Positions 8,247 through 16,781 of a stretch of 64,000 nt of DNA are shown here, piece by piece (position 1 is the first letter of the stretch; each line of letters opens with the position of its first letter). The stretch is from Lysobacter niastensis (GTDB lineage Bacteria > Pseudomonadota > Gammaproteobacteria > Xanthomonadales > Xanthomonadaceae), in contig NZ_JADLZT010000007.1 of NCBI RefSeq assembly GCF_015453285.1, forward strand, positions 1 to 64,000, given 5' to 3'. The translations under genes and the position numbers were made by a program. Under the pieces are notes generated by a model, which was not told the DNA's origin, ran no database searches, and saw only the letters and a program-made list of their open reading frames with translations.

Positions 8247-9041
8247 TCAGTCGGCCAGGTTGCGGCCGTGGTAGAGCTCCTCGATCTCGCGCTTCAGGCG
8301 CGCTTCGATCTTCATGCGCTCCTTGAACGACAGGTTCTTGGCCTTTTCCTCGAACAGGTAGGTGTCGAGCTCGAACTCCTTCAGGTGCATCTTCGTGTGG
8401 AAGATGTTTTCCTGATAGACGTTCACGTCGAGCATCTCGTAGCGCGACTTGATGTTCTTGGCCAGGTAATCCTGGATCGAGTTGATCTTGTGGTCGATGT
8501 AGTGCTTCTTGCCCTTGATGTCGCGGGTGAAGCCGCGCACGCGGTAGTCCATCACCACGATGTCGGACTCGAAGCTCTCGATCAGGTAGTTCAGGGCCTT
8601 CAGCGGCGAGATCACGCCGCAGGTCGCCACGTCGATGTCGGCACGGAACGTCGCGATGCCACTGTCCGGATGGGTTTCCGGATAGGTGTGGACGGTGATG
8701 TGCGACTTGTCCATGTGCGCGACCACGGCGTCGGAGATGATCTCCTTGCCGGCGGCCTTCTTGTCGATGACCGGTTCCTCGGAAATGAGGATGGTCACCG
8801 ACGCGCCCTGCGGATCGTAATCCTGGCGCGCGATGTTCAGGATGTTGGCGCCGATGATCTCCGCCACATCGGTCAGGATCTGGGTCAGGCGGTCGGCGTT
8901 GTAAGCCTCGTCGATGTATTCGATATAACGACGACGCTCGTCCTCCGACGCGGCGAAGCAGACGTCGTAGATATTGAACGAGAGGGCCTTGGTGAGGTTG
9001 TTGAAACCTTGCAACCTCAGGCGAGGCAACGGCTTGACCAC
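8247..9041 (-). CDS. speD: S-adenosylmethionine decarboxylase proenzyme (SpeD)
   Basis: A 264-residue class-1A AdoMet decarboxylase. It produces decarboxylated SAM, the aminopropyl donor for spermidine. The proenzyme self-cleaves in the motif [11 protein letters not shown], where Ser113 becomes the N-terminal pyruvoyl group of the alpha chain (E. coli uses Ser112). The length matches the E. coli enzyme. No spermidine synthase gene is adjacent. It is divergent from clp, an arrangement typical of xanthomonads. The 218 bases between them hold both promoters; I could not assign boxes reliably. Confidence 0.96.
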   Translation of the reverse strand: MVKPLPRLRLQGFNNLTKALSFNIYDVCFAASEDERRRYIEYIDEAYNADRLTQILTDVAEIIGANILNIARQDYDPQGASVTILISEEPVIDKKAAGKEIISDAVVAHMDKSHITVHTYPETHPDSGIATFRADIDVATCGVISPLKALNYLIESFESDIVVMDYRVRGFTRDIKGKKHYIDHKINSIQDYLAKNIKSRYEMLDVNVYQENIFHTKMHLKEFELDTYLFEEKAKNLSFKERMKIEARLKREIEELYHGRNLAD

Positions 9042-9259
9042 GGCAGTGAGATCCCGGTAGGGCGGCGAGGGACGCGATTATGAGGCAATTGTCCCCCCGG
9101 GGGAACGCAGCCCGTCGCGAGGCCGGCAGGCGCCTTCGGACTGAACAGGAACGGGCACTCCGTCACAGCCCGGCACCTGCCATGTGACGCTGAGGGTCGG
9201 GTATTTGCCCAATACGTTAGTTCGCCCTAAGCTCCACGAATCACACATTCTTCACGCCC

Positions 9260-9952
9260 ATGTCCGTCAATCCGGTTAATCCCCTGCCTGCAATGCGCCG
9301 TGCCGCCAGCCCGCTGATGCCGGATGGCGCCACCATTGAGCGCTTCCTCGCCCACTGCCATCGCCGTCGCTACCCGTCGCGCACCGACGTGTTCCGCCCG
9401 GGCGACCCGGCCAGCACGCTCTACTACGTGATCTCCGGCTCGGTCAGCATCATTGCCGAGGAGGAAGACGGACGGGAGCTGGTGCTGGGCTACTTCGGCC
9501 CCGGCGAGTTCGTCGGTGAACTCGGCCTGTTCATCAATAGCGACCACCGCGAGGTGATCCTGCGTACGCGCAGCGCATGCGAGCTGGCCGAGATCGGCCA
9601 TGAGCGCCTCTACGACCTGCTGCTGACCCGCCTGTCGCTGGACGCGCCGAAGCTCCTGTACGCCATCGGCGCACAGATCTCGCGCCGCCTGCTCGACACC
9701 AGCCGCAAGGCGGGCCGCCTGGCCTTCCTCGACGTTACCGACCGCATCGTCCGTGCCCTGCATGACCTGTCGAAGGAGCCCGAGGCGATGAGCCATCCCC
9801 AGGGCACCCAACTGCGCGTGTCGCGCCAGGAACTGTCGCGACTGGTCGGCTGCTCGCGCGAGATGGCCGGCCGCGTGCTCAAGAAGCTCCAGGCCGACGG
9901 CAAGCTGCACGCCCGCGGCAAGACCGTCGTCCTGTACGGCACCCGCGGCTGA
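9260..9952 (+). CDS. clp: Clp, Crp/CAP-like global transcription regulator
   Basis: A 230-residue Crp-family protein: an N-terminal cyclic-nucleotide-binding barrel (residues ~25-140, including GPGEFVGELGLF), a dimerisation helix and a C-terminal winged helix with recognition motif VSRQELSRLVGCSREMAGRVLK. It closely resembles xanthomonad Clp, which controls virulence, extracellular enzymes and type IV pili. In Xanthomonas, Clp DNA binding is inhibited by c-di-GMP, and cAMP is not the ligand. The GELGLF stretch corresponds to the cAMP-pocket region with family-specific changes. The GNAT acetyltransferase gene starts 7 bases downstream. This window also encodes c-di-GMP turnover enzymes, so Clp is a plausible downstream target. 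Confidence 0.93.
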   Translation: MSVNPVNPLPAMRRAASPLMPDGATIERFLAHCHRRRYPSRTDVFRPGDPASTLYYVISGSVSIIAEEEDGRELVLGYFGPGEFVGELGLFINSDHREVILRTRSACELAEIGHERLYDLLLTRLSLDAPKLLYAIGAQISRRLLDTSRKAGRLAFLDVTDRIVRALHDLSKEPEAMSHPQGTQLRVSRQELSRLVGCSREMAGRVLKKLQADGKLHARGKTVVLYGTRG

Positions 9953-9959
9953 TCGGCTG

Positions 9960-10421
9960 ATGGGAAGCGCCGCCGGCTCCGTCGACACCACGCTGCGCGT
10001 GCGGACGGCGGAGCTGGGGGACGCCAGCGACGTCGCCCGCCTGCTCTGCGACCTGGGCTATCCGAGCAACCGCGAGGAAGCCTCCGAACGCATCTCCATC
10101 GTCCGCCACGATCCGCGCCAGCAACTGCTGCTGGCCGAGATCGGCGGCGCGGTCTGCGGCCTGATCGCGACCTACACCCGCTACGCCTTCAGCCGTGGCG
10201 CGGAAGTGACTCAGATCACCGCGCTCGTGGTCTCGTCCGGAAACCAGCGCCAGGGCGTTGGCCGCCGCCTGCTGCGCGAGGTCGAAAGCCGCGCCCGGCG
10301 CTCGGGCGTGACCTGCCTGGACGTCACCAGCAACGCGCGTCGCACCGACGCCCACGAGTTCTATCGTCATTGCGGCTATGACGACAGCTCGCTGCGATTT
10401 GTCAAAATGCTCGGCGACTGA
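9960..10421 (+). CDS. GNAT family N-acetyltransferase
   Basis: A 153-residue single-domain GNAT enzyme that would transfer the acetyl group of acetyl-CoA to an amine. The acetyl-CoA binding motif A is seen as ITALVVSSGNQRQGVGRRLL, and motif B around AHEFYRHCGYDDSSLRFVKML. The substrate cannot be read from the sequence. It starts 7 bases after the clp stop codon and is followed by a zinc-ribbon protein gene 19 bases later, so the three are probably one transcript. A functional link to Clp (for example protein acetylation) is only positional inference. Confidence 0.88.
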   Translation: MGSAAGSVDTTLRVRTAELGDASDVARLLCDLGYPSNREEASERISIVRHDPRQQLLLAEIGGAVCGLIATYTRYAFSRGAEVTQITALVVSSGNQRQGVGRRLLREVESRARRSGVTCLDVTSNARRTDAHEFYRHCGYDDSSLRFVKMLGD

Positions 10422-10440
10422 ACACCGCCCGAGGATTCGC

Positions 10441-10812
10441 ATGGACTGCCCCAAGTGTCACGCCCCGATGGAACGCATCGACCACCTGGTCTCGCACGCG
10501 CACCGCTGCACGCAGTGCCGGGGTCTGTGGATGGGCATGGGCGAACACCGCCTGCTCGAGGATGCCGCCGAGCTGATCGATACCGGTGACGCCGCGATCG
10601 GCGAGCACTACAACCGCATCGACCGCATCAAGTGCCCGAGCTGCTTCGACAGCCAGCTGGTGCGCATGGTCGACCCTCAGCAGACCCACATCTGGTTCGA
10701 AAGCTGCAAGCTCTGCTACGGCCGCTTCTACGATGCCGGCGAGTTCCGCGACCTCGCCGACCACAGCCTGTCCGACTTCTTCCGCGACCTGGAAACGCCC
10801 GAGCGCGTCTGA
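10441..10812 (+). CDS. zinc-ribbon (TFIIB-type) protein
   Basis: A 123-residue protein with two Cys-rich knuckles. Residues 3-6 and 25-28 form CPKC...CTQC with the GLWM sequence typical of zf-TFIIB proteins. A second set, CPSC...CKLCYGRFYDAGEF, repeats the pattern at about 62-100, including the characteristic G-x-x-D-x-G-E-F ending. Members of this family are small cytoplasmic zinc proteins of unknown role. The ATG at 10441 is taken because the zinc knuckle begins immediately after it. Last gene of the clp-GNAT-zinc ribbon cluster. Confidence 0.85.
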   Translation: MDCPKCHAPMERIDHLVSHAHRCTQCRGLWMGMGEHRLLEDAAELIDTGDAAIGEHYNRIDRIKCPSCFDSQLVRMVDPQQTHIWFESCKLCYGRFYDAGEFRDLADHSLSDFFRDLETPERV

Positions 10813-10830
10813 CCGCGCCGGACGCCGGCA

Positions 10831-11574
10831 TCAGGTGTCGGCGAGCACCGGTTCGCCGCCACGCCCCTTCACGCCCCAGTTGAGGATCGGCGTGCCTTCG
10901 GGCAGCACTCTCTCGAACATCGCCACGCGGCTGCGCTTGGGATTGACCACCACCGGATGACGCGCCGCTTTCAATAGCGGCAGGTCGGCGCTGCTGTCGG
11001 AGTACGCCACCTCGATCTGGTCGTAGCCGGCGTCCCAGATCATCCGCATCTTGTTCTGGTGGTGGCAGTGCTCGGTCGTGATCATGCCCCCCAGGAACGG
11101 CCCGCCCAGGCTGCCGATGACCGGCAGGTCCTGGTGCGCGACGAAGTCGAGGATGGCGCGGGCCAGTTCGGGCGAAGCACCGGTGGCGATGATCACGCGG
11201 TCGCCGGCATCGCGGTGGCGCTGCAGCACCTTCAGGGCCACCGGCAACAGGCGCCTGCGGATCTGGTCGGCATGCAGCTGCACGTACCGGTCGATGAGCC
11301 GGTCCATGTCGCGGCGCCGGTGCGTGCCGACCGTGCCGATCCACAGATAGCCAGAAATCGCGTACCTGCGCGTCGGCAGCCACGCGATCATCGGCAGCAG
11401 CAGCGGCGACAGCAGCAACGCGGCCGCCTGGCGCGCCCAGTGGCGCTGGATCAGCCACAGCACCAGATGACTGCCCGAGTCGCCGTTGTAGAGCGTGTGG
11501 TCGAAGTCGAAGACCACCAGCGGCCTGTAGGGCCTGGAGCCGTCGAGAGGCGCCACCCAGGTCCTCTTGCTCAT
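10831..11574 (-). CDS. HAD-IB family phosphatase
   Basis: A 247-residue haloacid-dehalogenase superfamily hydrolase of the phosphoserine-phosphatase-like IB subgroup. Motif I is [12 protein letters not shown] (nucleophile is the first Asp), motif II lies at IIATGAS, and motifs III/IV are seen as Lys-containing NKMRMIW and [12 protein letters not shown] hydrophobic cap segment ([16 protein letters not shown]) could be membrane-associated. The start codon overlaps the trpC stop by 4 bases, so it belongs to the trpGDC transcript. Enzymes of this type often act on phosphoserine, homoserine phosphate or lysophospholipid-like substrates; the substrate here is unknown. Confidence 0.85.
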   Translation of the reverse strand: MSKRTWVAPLDGSRPYRPLVVFDFDHTLYNGDSGSHLVLWLIQRHWARQAAALLLSPLLLPMIAWLPTRRYAISGYLWIGTVGTHRRRDMDRLIDRYVQLHADQIRRRLLPVALKVLQRHRDAGDRVIIATGASPELARAILDFVAHQDLPVIGSLGGPFLGGMITTEHCHHQNKMRMIWDAGYDQIEVAYSDSSADLPLLKAARHPVVVNPKRSRVAMFERVLPEGTPILNWGVKGRGGEPVLADT

Positions 11575-12362
11575 GCAGAAAACATCCGTCGCAGCGCCGC
11601 GCCGGGATCGGCCTCGCGCATGAAGGACTCGCCGATCAGGAAGGTCTCGACGCCGGCGGCACGCATCGTCGCGACGTCTGCGCGTGTGGCGATGCCGCTT
11701 TCGGTGACCAGGGTGCGATCGCGCGGCACCGCATCCTTCAGTGTCAACGTAGTGTCCAGCGACACCTCGAAACTGCGCAGGTTGCGGTTATTGACGCCGA
11801 TCAGCTCGCAGTCGGTCTGCAGCGCCCGTTCCAGTTCGTCGATGTCGTGCACCTCGACCAGCACGTCCATGCCCAACTCCATCGCCAGGTTGGCCATCTC
11901 CACCAGCGGGCCGTCCTCCAGCGCGGCGACGATCAGCAGGATGCAGTCGGCGCCGATCACGCGCGCCTCGTAGACCTGGTAAGGATCGATCGTGAAGTCC
12001 TTGCGCAGCACCGGCAACGAGCAGGCACCACGCGCCTCGCCCAGGTACAGGTTGCTGCCCTGGAAAAAGTCGACGTCGGTCAGTACCGACAGGCAGGCGG
12101 CGCCGCCGGCTTCGTAGCTGCGGGCGATCTCCGCGGGATTGAAGTCCTTGCGGATCAGGCCCTTCGACGGGCTCGCCTTCTTCACTTCCGCGATGACGGC
12201 AGGGCCTCCTTCGGCGTGCTTGCGGCGGATCGCTTCGACGAAGCCGCGCGCTGGCGGCTGCTGCGTCGCGCGGGAGCGCAGGTCGGCCAGCGTTCGTACG
12301 CGGCTGCGCTGTTCGATCTCCTCGGCCTTGCGGGCGAGGATGCGGTTGAGGATGTCGCTCAT
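11571..12362 (-). CDS. trpC: indole-3-glycerol phosphate synthase
   Basis: A 263-residue TIM-barrel enzyme converting 1-(2-carboxyphenylamino)-1-deoxyribulose 5-phosphate to indole-3-glycerol phosphate, the fourth step of tryptophan synthesis. Landmarks: N-terminal [16 protein letters not shown], the catalytic strand [56 protein letters not shown] and [11 protein letters not shown]. It is a monofunctional TrpC without TrpF fusion. It lies third after trpG and trpD, separated from trpD by the small ABM-domain gene, with only 2 bases between that gene's stop and this ATG. Confidence 0.97.
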   Translation of the reverse strand: MSDILNRILARKAEEIEQRSRVRTLADLRSRATQQPPARGFVEAIRRKHAEGGPAVIAEVKKASPSKGLIRKDFNPAEIARSYEAGGAACLSVLTDVDFFQGSNLYLGEARGACSLPVLRKDFTIDPYQVYEARVIGADCILLIVAALEDGPLVEMANLAMELGMDVLVEVHDIDELERALQTDCELIGVNNRNLRSFEVSLDTTLTLKDAVPRDRTLVTESGIATRADVATMRAAGVETFLIGESFMREADPGAALRRMFSA

Positions 12363-12364
12363 GC

Positions 12365-12721
12365 TCAGGTGCTGGTTTGTTTGCTGTTCGCGGGCTTGCC
12401 ATAAGCCCGTTCGACCTTGGCTACGCGCAATTCGTAGTGCTGGTACCAATGGGCGCGCCCGTAGGCGCGGGTGGCGGCATGCTCGGCATGCTGGCGCCAG
12501 GCGGCGATCGCCTCCTCGCTTTCCCAGTACGACACGGTGATGCCGAAGCCATCCGCGCCGCGCGTGGATTCCACGCCGAGGAAGCCCGGCTGTTGCGACG
12601 CAAGTTCGACCATGTGATCGGCGGCCTGCGCGTAACCGGCATCGTCCTCGCCATTGCGCTGCGAAGCGAAGATCACCGCGTAGTAGGGAGGCTGCGGCGT
12701 GCGGGCGAAGGCATCGTTCAC
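12365..12721 (-). CDS. antibiotic-biosynthesis-monooxygenase (ABM) fold protein inside the trp operon
   Basis: A 118-residue ferredoxin-like alpha/beta barrel protein of the ABM superfamily. The family pattern is visible as [10 protein letters not shown]...[16 protein letters not shown] and the C-terminal [21 protein letters not shown] proteins include cofactor-free monooxygenases, heme-degrading enzymes and many with unknown function; no heme-ligand motif is evident. It sits between trpD and trpC with 1 and 2 base gaps, so it is certainly co-transcribed and probably translationally coupled. A role in handling indole or anthranilate intermediates is a guess from location only. Confidence 0.87.
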   Translation of the reverse strand: MNDAFARTPQPPYYAVIFASQRNGEDDAGYAQAADHMVELASQQPGFLGVESTRGADGFGITVSYWESEEAIAAWRQHAEHAATRAYGRAHWYQHYELRVAKVERAYGKPANSKQTST

Positions 12722-12722
12722 T

Positions 12723-13763
12723 TCATGCCTCCACCACGGCCAGCTGGCGCGTCATCGCGACGAACTCTTCCAGCTTCGCCAGGGCGGCACCGGACGCCAG
12801 CGCGGCACGCGCGCGGTCGATGCCCTCGGCAATGCTGTCAGCGACGCCTGCCACGTAGATCGCCGCGCCGGCGTTCATCGCCACGATCTCGCGCGGCAGG
12901 CCGGGCTCGTTGCGCAGCGCCTGCAACACCAGCGCCTTCGACTCGATCGCGTCGTTGACGCGCAGGTTGCGGCTGGCGGCCATGGCGATGCCGAAATCCT
13001 CCGGGTGCACTTCGTACTCGCGCACCGTGCCATCTCGCAATTCGCCCACCAGGCTGCCGGCACCGAGCGACAGCTCGTCCATGCCATCGCGGCCCCACAC
13101 GACCAGCGCGCGTTCGGCGCCGAGCTCCTGCAGCACGCGCACCTGGATGCCGACCAGGTCGGGATGGAACACGCCCATCAGGATGCTCGATGCGCCCGCG
13201 GGGTTGGTCAGCGGGCCGAGGATGTTGAAGATCGTGCGCACGGCCATCTCGCGGCGCACCGGTGCGACCACCTTCATCGCCGGGTGATGCACCGGCGCGA
13301 ACATGAAGCCGATGCCGCAGCCGTCGATGCAGCGTGCGACCTGCTCCGGCGCCAGGTCGATCTGCGCGCCGAGCGCCTCGAGCACGTCGGCGCTGCCGGA
13401 CTTCGACGACACGCTGCGGTTGCCATGCTTGGCGACTTTGGCGCCCGCAGCGGCCACCACGAACATGCTGGCGGTGGAGATGTTGAACGTATGCGCGCCG
13501 TCGCCACCGGTGCCGACGATATCGACCAGGTGCGTGCGGTCGGCAACCTCGACCGGGCGCGCGAACTCGCGCAGCACCGTCGCCGCGCCGGCGATCTCGC
13601 CGACGGTCTCCTTCTTCACACGCAGGCCGGTGAGGATCGCCGCGGTCATCGTCGGCGACACCTCGCCGCGCATCACCATGCGCATCAGGTCGACCATTTC
13701 GTCGTGGAATATCTCGCGATGCTCGATCGTGCGCTGCAACGCTTCTTGCGGAGTGATGGGCAT
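12723..13763 (-). CDS. trpD: anthranilate phosphoribosyltransferase
   Basis: A 346-residue enzyme attaching phosphoribose from PRPP to anthranilate, the second step of tryptophan synthesis. The signature segment [18 protein letters not shown] binds [25 protein letters not shown] and [10 protein letters not shown] are further family motifs. It is a monofunctional protein without a TrpG glutaminase fusion. It follows trpG by 7 bases and precedes the ABM gene by 1 base. Confidence 0.97.
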   Translation of the reverse strand: MPITPQEALQRTIEHREIFHDEMVDLMRMVMRGEVSPTMTAAILTGLRVKKETVGEIAGAATVLREFARPVEVADRTHLVDIVGTGGDGAHTFNISTASMFVVAAAGAKVAKHGNRSVSSKSGSADVLEALGAQIDLAPEQVARCIDGCGIGFMFAPVHHPAMKVVAPVRREMAVRTIFNILGPLTNPAGASSILMGVFHPDLVGIQVRVLQELGAERALVVWGRDGMDELSLGAGSLVGELRDGTVREYEVHPEDFGIAMAASRNLRVNDAIESKALVLQALRNEPGLPREIVAMNAGAAIYVAGVADSIAEGIDRARAALASGAALAKLEEFVAMTRQLAVVEA

Positions 13764-13770
13764 GGCCGTG

Positions 13771-14349
13771 TCAACGCTCCAGGAAGTTCTTCAACAGCGC
13801 GTGGCCGTGCTCGGTGAGGATCGATTCGGGATGGAACTGCACGCCCTCGACCGGGTGCTCGCGGTGGCGCAGGCCCATGATCTCATCGAACGAACCATCC
13901 TCGTGGTCGGTCCACGCGGTGATCTCCAGGCATTCCGGCAGTGTCTCGCGCGAGACCACCAGCGAGTGGTAGCGGGTGGCCTCGTAGCCGTCGGGCAATC
14001 CGGCGAACACGCCTTTGCCTTCATGGCGGATGCGCGAGGTCTTGCCGTGCATGATGGTCTTCGCGCGCACGACGTCGCCGCCGTAGGCCTGTCCCAGGCT
14101 CTGGTGGCCCAGGCACACGCCGAACATCGGAATGCGCTGGCCCAGTTGCCGGATCGCCTCGACCGAAACGCCGGCCTCGTTCGGCGTACACGGCCCCGGC
14201 GAGATGACGATGCGCTCCGGCGCCAGCGCTTCGATCTGCGCCAGCGTCAGTTCGTCGTTGCGCACGACCTTCACTTCCGCGCCCAGTGCCTGCAGGTACT
14301 GCACGAGGTTGTAGGTGAAGGAGTCGTAGTTGTCGATCATCAACAGCAT
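13771..14349 (-). CDS. trpG: anthranilate synthase component II (glutamine amidotransferase)
   Basis: A 192-residue class-I glutamine amidotransferase that supplies ammonia to TrpE; in many bacteria it also serves aminodeoxychorismate synthase. The oxyanion and nucleophile region is seen as [13 protein letters not shown] and [16 protein letters not shown] (catalytic Cys in GVCLGHQ), and the His-Glu pair lies in [14 protein letters not shown]. First structural gene of the trpGDC operon. About 300 bases of leader separate its ATG from the leader peptide start at 14652. The partner trpE is ~4 kb away with its own related leader. Confidence 0.97.
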   Translation of the reverse strand: MLLMIDNYDSFTYNLVQYLQALGAEVKVVRNDELTLAQIEALAPERIVISPGPCTPNEAGVSVEAIRQLGQRIPMFGVCLGHQSLGQAYGGDVVRAKTIMHGKTSRIRHEGKGVFAGLPDGYEATRYHSLVVSRETLPECLEITAWTDHEDGSFDEIMGLRHREHPVEGVQFHPESILTEHGHALLKNFLER

Positions 14350-14523
14350 GGGAGCGGACTCGCTGGATGGCGCCGGACGGCTGCGCGCGGCACGGGCGGC
14401 ATCGTGGAGGCGTGATTATCCCGCCTCGGACCGTGCCGGGGGGAGGATGGAGATCGTGTTTCGAGGATCAGGTGCCGCGGGATGCGGCCGTGGACGGCCG
14501 GAACGGGACCAGGACGAGCGGGA

Positions 14524-14652
14524 TCAGTGGGGCACGCAGGGTTCACGCAGGGATTCCTTGGAGGACGACGAGGCAGGACGGACGGCGGCCAGCGGCCACC
14601 ATCGCCAACCCAGGTCGGCTGCAAGGAATTGCGGGGTCGTACGCACGATCAT
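14524..14652 (-). CDS. trp leader peptide upstream of trpGDC (Trp-Arg-Trp-Trp)
   Basis: A 42-codon frame starts MIVRTTPQFLAADLGWRWWP and ends two bases before a TGATCC. Three Trp codons fall within four positions (residues 16, 18, 19), the hallmark of an attenuation leader peptide. The ATG lies 6 bases after TAAAGT, a plausible -10 box, so the message may be leaderless; no Shine-Dalgarno is visible. The frame, its start context and its C-terminal SSKESLR are shared with the frame upstream of trpE. About 190 non-coding bases follow before trpG; they contain a GC palindrome but no U-run terminator. Confidence 0.75.
   Translation of the reverse strand: MIVRTTPQFLAADLGWRWWPLAAVRPASSSSKESLREPCVPH
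14553..14629 (-). promoter_or_regulatory. trpGDC leader RNA fold: Trp-codon hairpin and long-range pairing
   Basis: Within the leader peptide gene, the left arm GATGGTGGCC (two Trp codons inside) pairs with GGCCGCCGTC over a 3-base loop, giving a 10-base-pair stem at 14581-14603 with two G-U pairs. Outside it, ATTCCTTG (14622-14629) is exactly complementary to CAAGGAAT (14553-14560), making an enclosing stem. The same two stems can be drawn upstream of trpE. A ribosome stalled on the Trp codons would cover the left arm of the inner hairpin. Confidence 0.6.
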
Positions 14653-14719
14653 GGCCCTACTTTAGCGGCTCGGCGGCGGCGGCGCGACCGTTGCGGACGC
14701 AACGGGGCGGAGCGATCGT

Positions 14720-16081
14720 TCACGCCAACGGAAGGATCACCCGCACGCGCAGGCCCGGCGCGCGGTCCAGCAGCAGCACGCGCCCGCCGTGGCGATGGAC
14801 GATGGCGCGCACCAGGCTCAGCCCGAGGCCGATGCCGGGCGAACCGCGGTGGCGCTCCAGTCGCTGGAAGCGATCGAACACGCGTTCCCGGTCCTCCTCC
14901 GGAATCCCGGGACCGCTGTCGTCGATCTGCAGGACCGCGCCGTCGGCCGTGGCATGCAGGGCGACGGCGACCTCGCCCCGCTCCGGCGAGTACTTGAGCG
15001 CGTTGTCGAGCAGATTGACCAGCATCTGGAACAGCTGGTCGCGATCACCGCGTACGTGCGCCGGGTTGAGGTCGCTTCGCAGGACGATGCCCCGCTCGGC
15101 ACCGATCGGGGTGTAGAGCTCGATCGCATCACCCGCCAAGGCCGCCAGGTCCATCGCCGGCTCGTCGTGCGCCGCCGGTTGCGCCTCGATCCGCGCCAGG
15201 CGCAGCAACGCGCCGAACGACTGCAGCAGCTGGTCGGTCTCGGCGACGGCGGCGTCGAGCGCATCGCCGCGCACCGCCATGGCGGGCTGCCGGCGCAGAT
15301 CCTCCAGGCGGTTGCGCAGGCGCGTGAGTGGCGTGCGCAGGTCGTGGGCGATGTGGTCGGTGGCATGGCGCACCCCGCCCAGCAGTTCTTCGATGCGGTC
15401 GAGCATGCCATTGAAACGCCGGGCGAGCCGGTCGAAGGCGTCGTCGCTGCCATCGAGCGGCACGCGCAGGCCCAGCTCGCCCCCGCCGACGCGCTCGGCC
15501 GTGGCGTCGAGGCTGCGCAGGCGCCGGGAAACCCAGCGCGAGGTCAGCCAGCCGACCAGGGCGCCCAGCGTCGCCGCCACCAGCAATGCGACCAGCGCGG
15601 TGCGCAGCATCAGACCCAGGAAGCGGTCCTGCGAACGCAGGCGCAGGCCGGTCAGCAGCGTGCCGCCATCGGGCAGCGCCTGCAGGTGCGCGACCACGTG
15701 GCGGTGGCCATCGTCTTCGCCGCGCGCGGGCGCCCGTTCGGTGAACTCGATCCAGCGTGCACCGGGGCGATGCTGCGGCAGCGCGGGATAGGTGCCGACC
15801 GTGACGGCGCCGTCCATTGCCGTCAGCGCATACACCGCGTCAGGATCCTCGGGCGCATCGATGCGTCGGTGCAGTTCATCGGCCAGCGCCGCGCGGCCAT
15901 CCTCGCGGTAGAGGTCGAGCAATCCGGCCGAGTCGGTGCGCACCAGTTCGCGCGCGTCCTGCATCAGCAACGCCGACACCGCGAGGTAGATGCCCGCACC
16001 GAGCAGCACGAACGCCAGCAGGAACGAGGCCATCACCGCCAGGGCCAGCCGCGTGCTGGTCGAGCGCGGCGCGATGCTCAT
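14720..16081 (-). CDS. two-component sensor histidine kinase, HAMP type
   Basis: A 453-residue inner-membrane kinase. Two membrane segments are visible (about residues 13-35 and ~165-190) flanking a periplasmic domain of ~130 residues, followed by HAMP, the H-box DHIAHDLRTPLTRLRNRL, the N-box MLVNLLDNALKYSPERGEV, and the G boxes DDSGPGIPEEDRERVFDRF and GIGLGLSLVRAIV. It matches the QseC/PmrB/TctE-like group. The start overlaps the stop of the upstream response regulator gene by 4 bases, so the two form a cognate pair. The stimulus is unknown; no target gene is obvious next door. Confidence 0.92.
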   Translation of the reverse strand: MSIAPRSTSTRLALAVMASFLLAFVLLGAGIYLAVSALLMQDARELVRTDSAGLLDLYREDGRAALADELHRRIDAPEDPDAVYALTAMDGAVTVGTYPALPQHRPGARWIEFTERAPARGEDDGHRHVVAHLQALPDGGTLLTGLRLRSQDRFLGLMLRTALVALLVAATLGALVGWLTSRWVSRRLRSLDATAERVGGGELGLRVPLDGSDDAFDRLARRFNGMLDRIEELLGGVRHATDHIAHDLRTPLTRLRNRLEDLRRQPAMAVRGDALDAAVAETDQLLQSFGALLRLARIEAQPAAHDEPAMDLAALAGDAIELYTPIGAERGIVLRSDLNPAHVRGDRDQLFQMLVNLLDNALKYSPERGEVAVALHATADGAVLQIDDSGPGIPEEDRERVFDRFQRLERHRGSPGIGLGLSLVRAIVHRHGGRVLLLDRAPGLRVRVILPLA

Positions 16082-16755
16082 TCGCCCAGCCGGTACCCGG
16101 CGCCGCGCACGGTATGCAGCAGCGGGCGGGCGAAGCCGTGGTCGATCTTCTGCCGCAGCCGGCTGACGTGCACGTCGATGACGTTGGTCTGCGGATCGAA
16201 GTGGTAGTCCCACACGGCCTCGAGCAGCATGGTCCGCGTCACCACGCGTTCGGCCTGGCGCATCAGGTACTCGAGCAGGCGGAACTCGCGCGGCTGCAGT
16301 TCGATGCGCTTGCCGGCGCGGCGAGCCTCGCGGCTGAGCAGGTCCAGTTCGAGGTCGGCCACGCGCAGCCGCGTGGGCTCGCGCTCGTCGCCGCCGCTCG
16401 CACGGCGCACGATGCTGTCCACTCGCGCGCTCAGTTCGGAATAGGCAAATGGCTTGACCAGATAGTCGTCGGCGCCGGCACGCAGGCCTTCGACGCGATG
16501 GTCGACCTCGCCCAGTGCCGTGAGCAGCAGCAACGGCGTGCGGTTGCCGGCACCGCGCAGGGTCTGCAGCACGGTCATGCCATCCAGGCCGGGCAGCATG
16601 CGATCGAGCACGATCGCGTCGTAGCCCTCGGTGGTCGCCAGGAACAGGCCCTGCTTGCCGTCGCCGGCATGATCCACGGCATGGCCGTCCTCACGCAGGC
16701 CCTTCACGATGAAGGCCGCGGTGTGGGGATCGTCTTCGACCAGCAGGACGCGCAT
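16078..16755 (-). CDS. OmpR/PhoB-family response regulator
   Basis: A 225-residue regulator: receiver domain with acidic pair EDD at residues 7-9, phospho-Asp in VLDRMLPGLDG and the conserved Lys in YLVKPFAYSEL, then a C-terminal winged helix with RELLEYLMRQAERVVTR-like and DVHVSRLRQKID motifs. Translationally coupled to the kinase gene by an ATGA overlap. The start at 16755 is set by MRVLLVEDD. A hairpin terminator lies only 27 bases upstream, so its promoter must be inside or beyond that structure, or expression depends on read-through. Confidence 0.93.
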   Translation of the reverse strand: MRVLLVEDDPHTAAFIVKGLREDGHAVDHAGDGKQGLFLATTEGYDAIVLDRMLPGLDGMTVLQTLRGAGNRTPLLLLTALGEVDHRVEGLRAGADDYLVKPFAYSELSARVDSIVRRASGGDEREPTRLRVADLELDLLSREARRAGKRIELQPREFRLLEYLMRQAERVVTRTMLLEAVWDYHFDPQTNVIDVHVSRLRQKIDHGFARPLLHTVRGAGYRLGE

Positions 16756-16781
16756 GTATGGGCCTGTCCACCCCAATGCTC

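Noticed and set aside
9042-9259. CRP-type TGTGA-N6-TCACA autoregulatory site before clp
   Set aside because: TCACA and TGTGA occur, but in the wrong orientation and spacing for a CRP operator, so no site is claimed.
12699-13817. Long plus-strand open frame of 372 codons
   Set aside because: Antisense shadow of trpD in GC-rich sequence; His/Arg/Gln-rich composition and no family similarity. Several other long antisense frames in the window were discarded for the same reason.
14340-14624. 94-codon minus-strand frame across the trpG leader
   Set aside because: Its first part is a different frame of the Trp leader peptide gene; composition is Pro/Arg-rich and no family is recognised. Only its last part (from 14546) is listed as a possible relic frame in the findings.
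14350-14719. Classical U-run trp attenuator
   Set aside because: I looked for a GC hairpin followed by a U-run after both leader peptides and found none. The control is described as pairing-based instead.
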